The notes beneath the pieces are model-generated. The model was given only the letters and a program-made list of their open reading frames with translations. It was not told where the DNA came from and searched no databases. The position numbers were made by a program, and so were the translations under genes. 64,000 nt of DNA from positions 1 through 64,000 of the forward strand of contig CAZHTM010000001.1 in assembly GCA_964535735.1 (NCBI GenBank), given 5' to 3'. Shown one piece after another: positions 63,941-64,000 of this stretch (the first letter of the stretch is position 1; the number at the start of each line of letters is the position of its first letter). Source of the DNA: J089 sp964535735. GTDB taxonomy: Bacteria > Fidelibacterota > Marinisomatia > Marinisomatales > J089.

Positions 63941-63978
63941 TACCCACAACTACCCACAATGTTATTAAATCAACCCAC
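63941..63978 (-). promoter_or_regulatory. Phased GTGGG boxes, probable MraZ operator
   Basis: On the plus strand ACCCAC occurs at 63943-63948, 63953-63958 and 63973-63978, that is GTGGGT on the minus strand at spacings of 10 and 20 bp. The two proximal copies are within an exact TACCCACAA repeat. MraZ of E. coli is known to bind TGGGN repeats spaced by 5 nt (10-bp period) before its own gene, and these lie 25-60 bp before the mraZ start. Confidence 0.7.
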
Positions 63979-64000
63979 TCAAAATCAAGACATATTTCAA

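Overview
The window is a continuous piece of a bacterial chromosome with a fairly even base composition, closely packed genes and many stop/start overlaps. It carries no insertion sequence, prophage, CRISPR array, rRNA or tRNA that I can see. The best guess at the host is a Gram-negative-type member of the FCB group, possibly Marinimicrobia (SAR406) or a relative. This rests on a secreted beta-propeller protein ending in a type IX-like C-terminal sorting domain (NFPNPFNP motif), LptF/LptG-type and FadL/PorV-like outer-membrane biogenesis proteins, lipoproteins, and a meso-diaminopimelate-type MurE. The phylum is an inference.

Layout. 186-1577 is an HtrA-type periplasmic protease, followed by a terminator and an unexplained block of about 730 bp with several hairpins. 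2363-8408 is ileS, a DksA/TraR protein, lspA, an RluD-type pseudouridine synthase and a Xer recombinase, in a chain of overlapping genes. 8418-13986 holds pckA, a short hibernation factor, a sugar nucleotidyltransferase, and metK with ahcY (SAM synthesis and SAH recycling). 14152-23418 is an accessory block of exported proteins: a lysozyme-fold protein, a small secreted protein, an M15-like peptidase lipoprotein, a HEAT-repeat protein, the sorting-domain propeller, and a very large lipoprotein translationally coupled to an outer-membrane barrel. 23419-25396 (minus) is an LptF/LptG permease and prmA.

25512-30430 (plus) groups murQ, a phosphohexomutase, a polyprenyl synthase, a phosphoglucose/phosphomannose isomerase and a bifunctional nuclease. 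30416-37007 (minus) is the classic lipid operon DUF177-rpmF-plsX-fabH-fabD-fabG-acpP-fabF-rnc, including the 59-residue L32 gene. 37123-46911 (minus) has a membrane protein with a very acidic tail, a SPOR lipoprotein, ndk, sucD, sucC, carbamate kinase, a COG2403-like P-loop protein, P5C dehydrogenase and dusB; a GNAT acetyltransferase follows. After a gap with L28, the last 16 kb is the full division and cell-wall (dcw) cluster on the minus strand, from mraZ at the right edge to ftsZ. Gene order is the textbook one except that ddl and murB are absent, and phased TGGG boxes lie upstream of mraZ.

Most of the window is ordinary core metabolism. The parts that deserve a second look are the lipoprotein/barrel pair (19070-23418), the carbamate kinase/COG2403 pair (41802-44061), the acidic-tailed membrane protein, the unexplained 1629-2362 block, the variant class I signatures of IleRS, and the mraZ promoter boxes.
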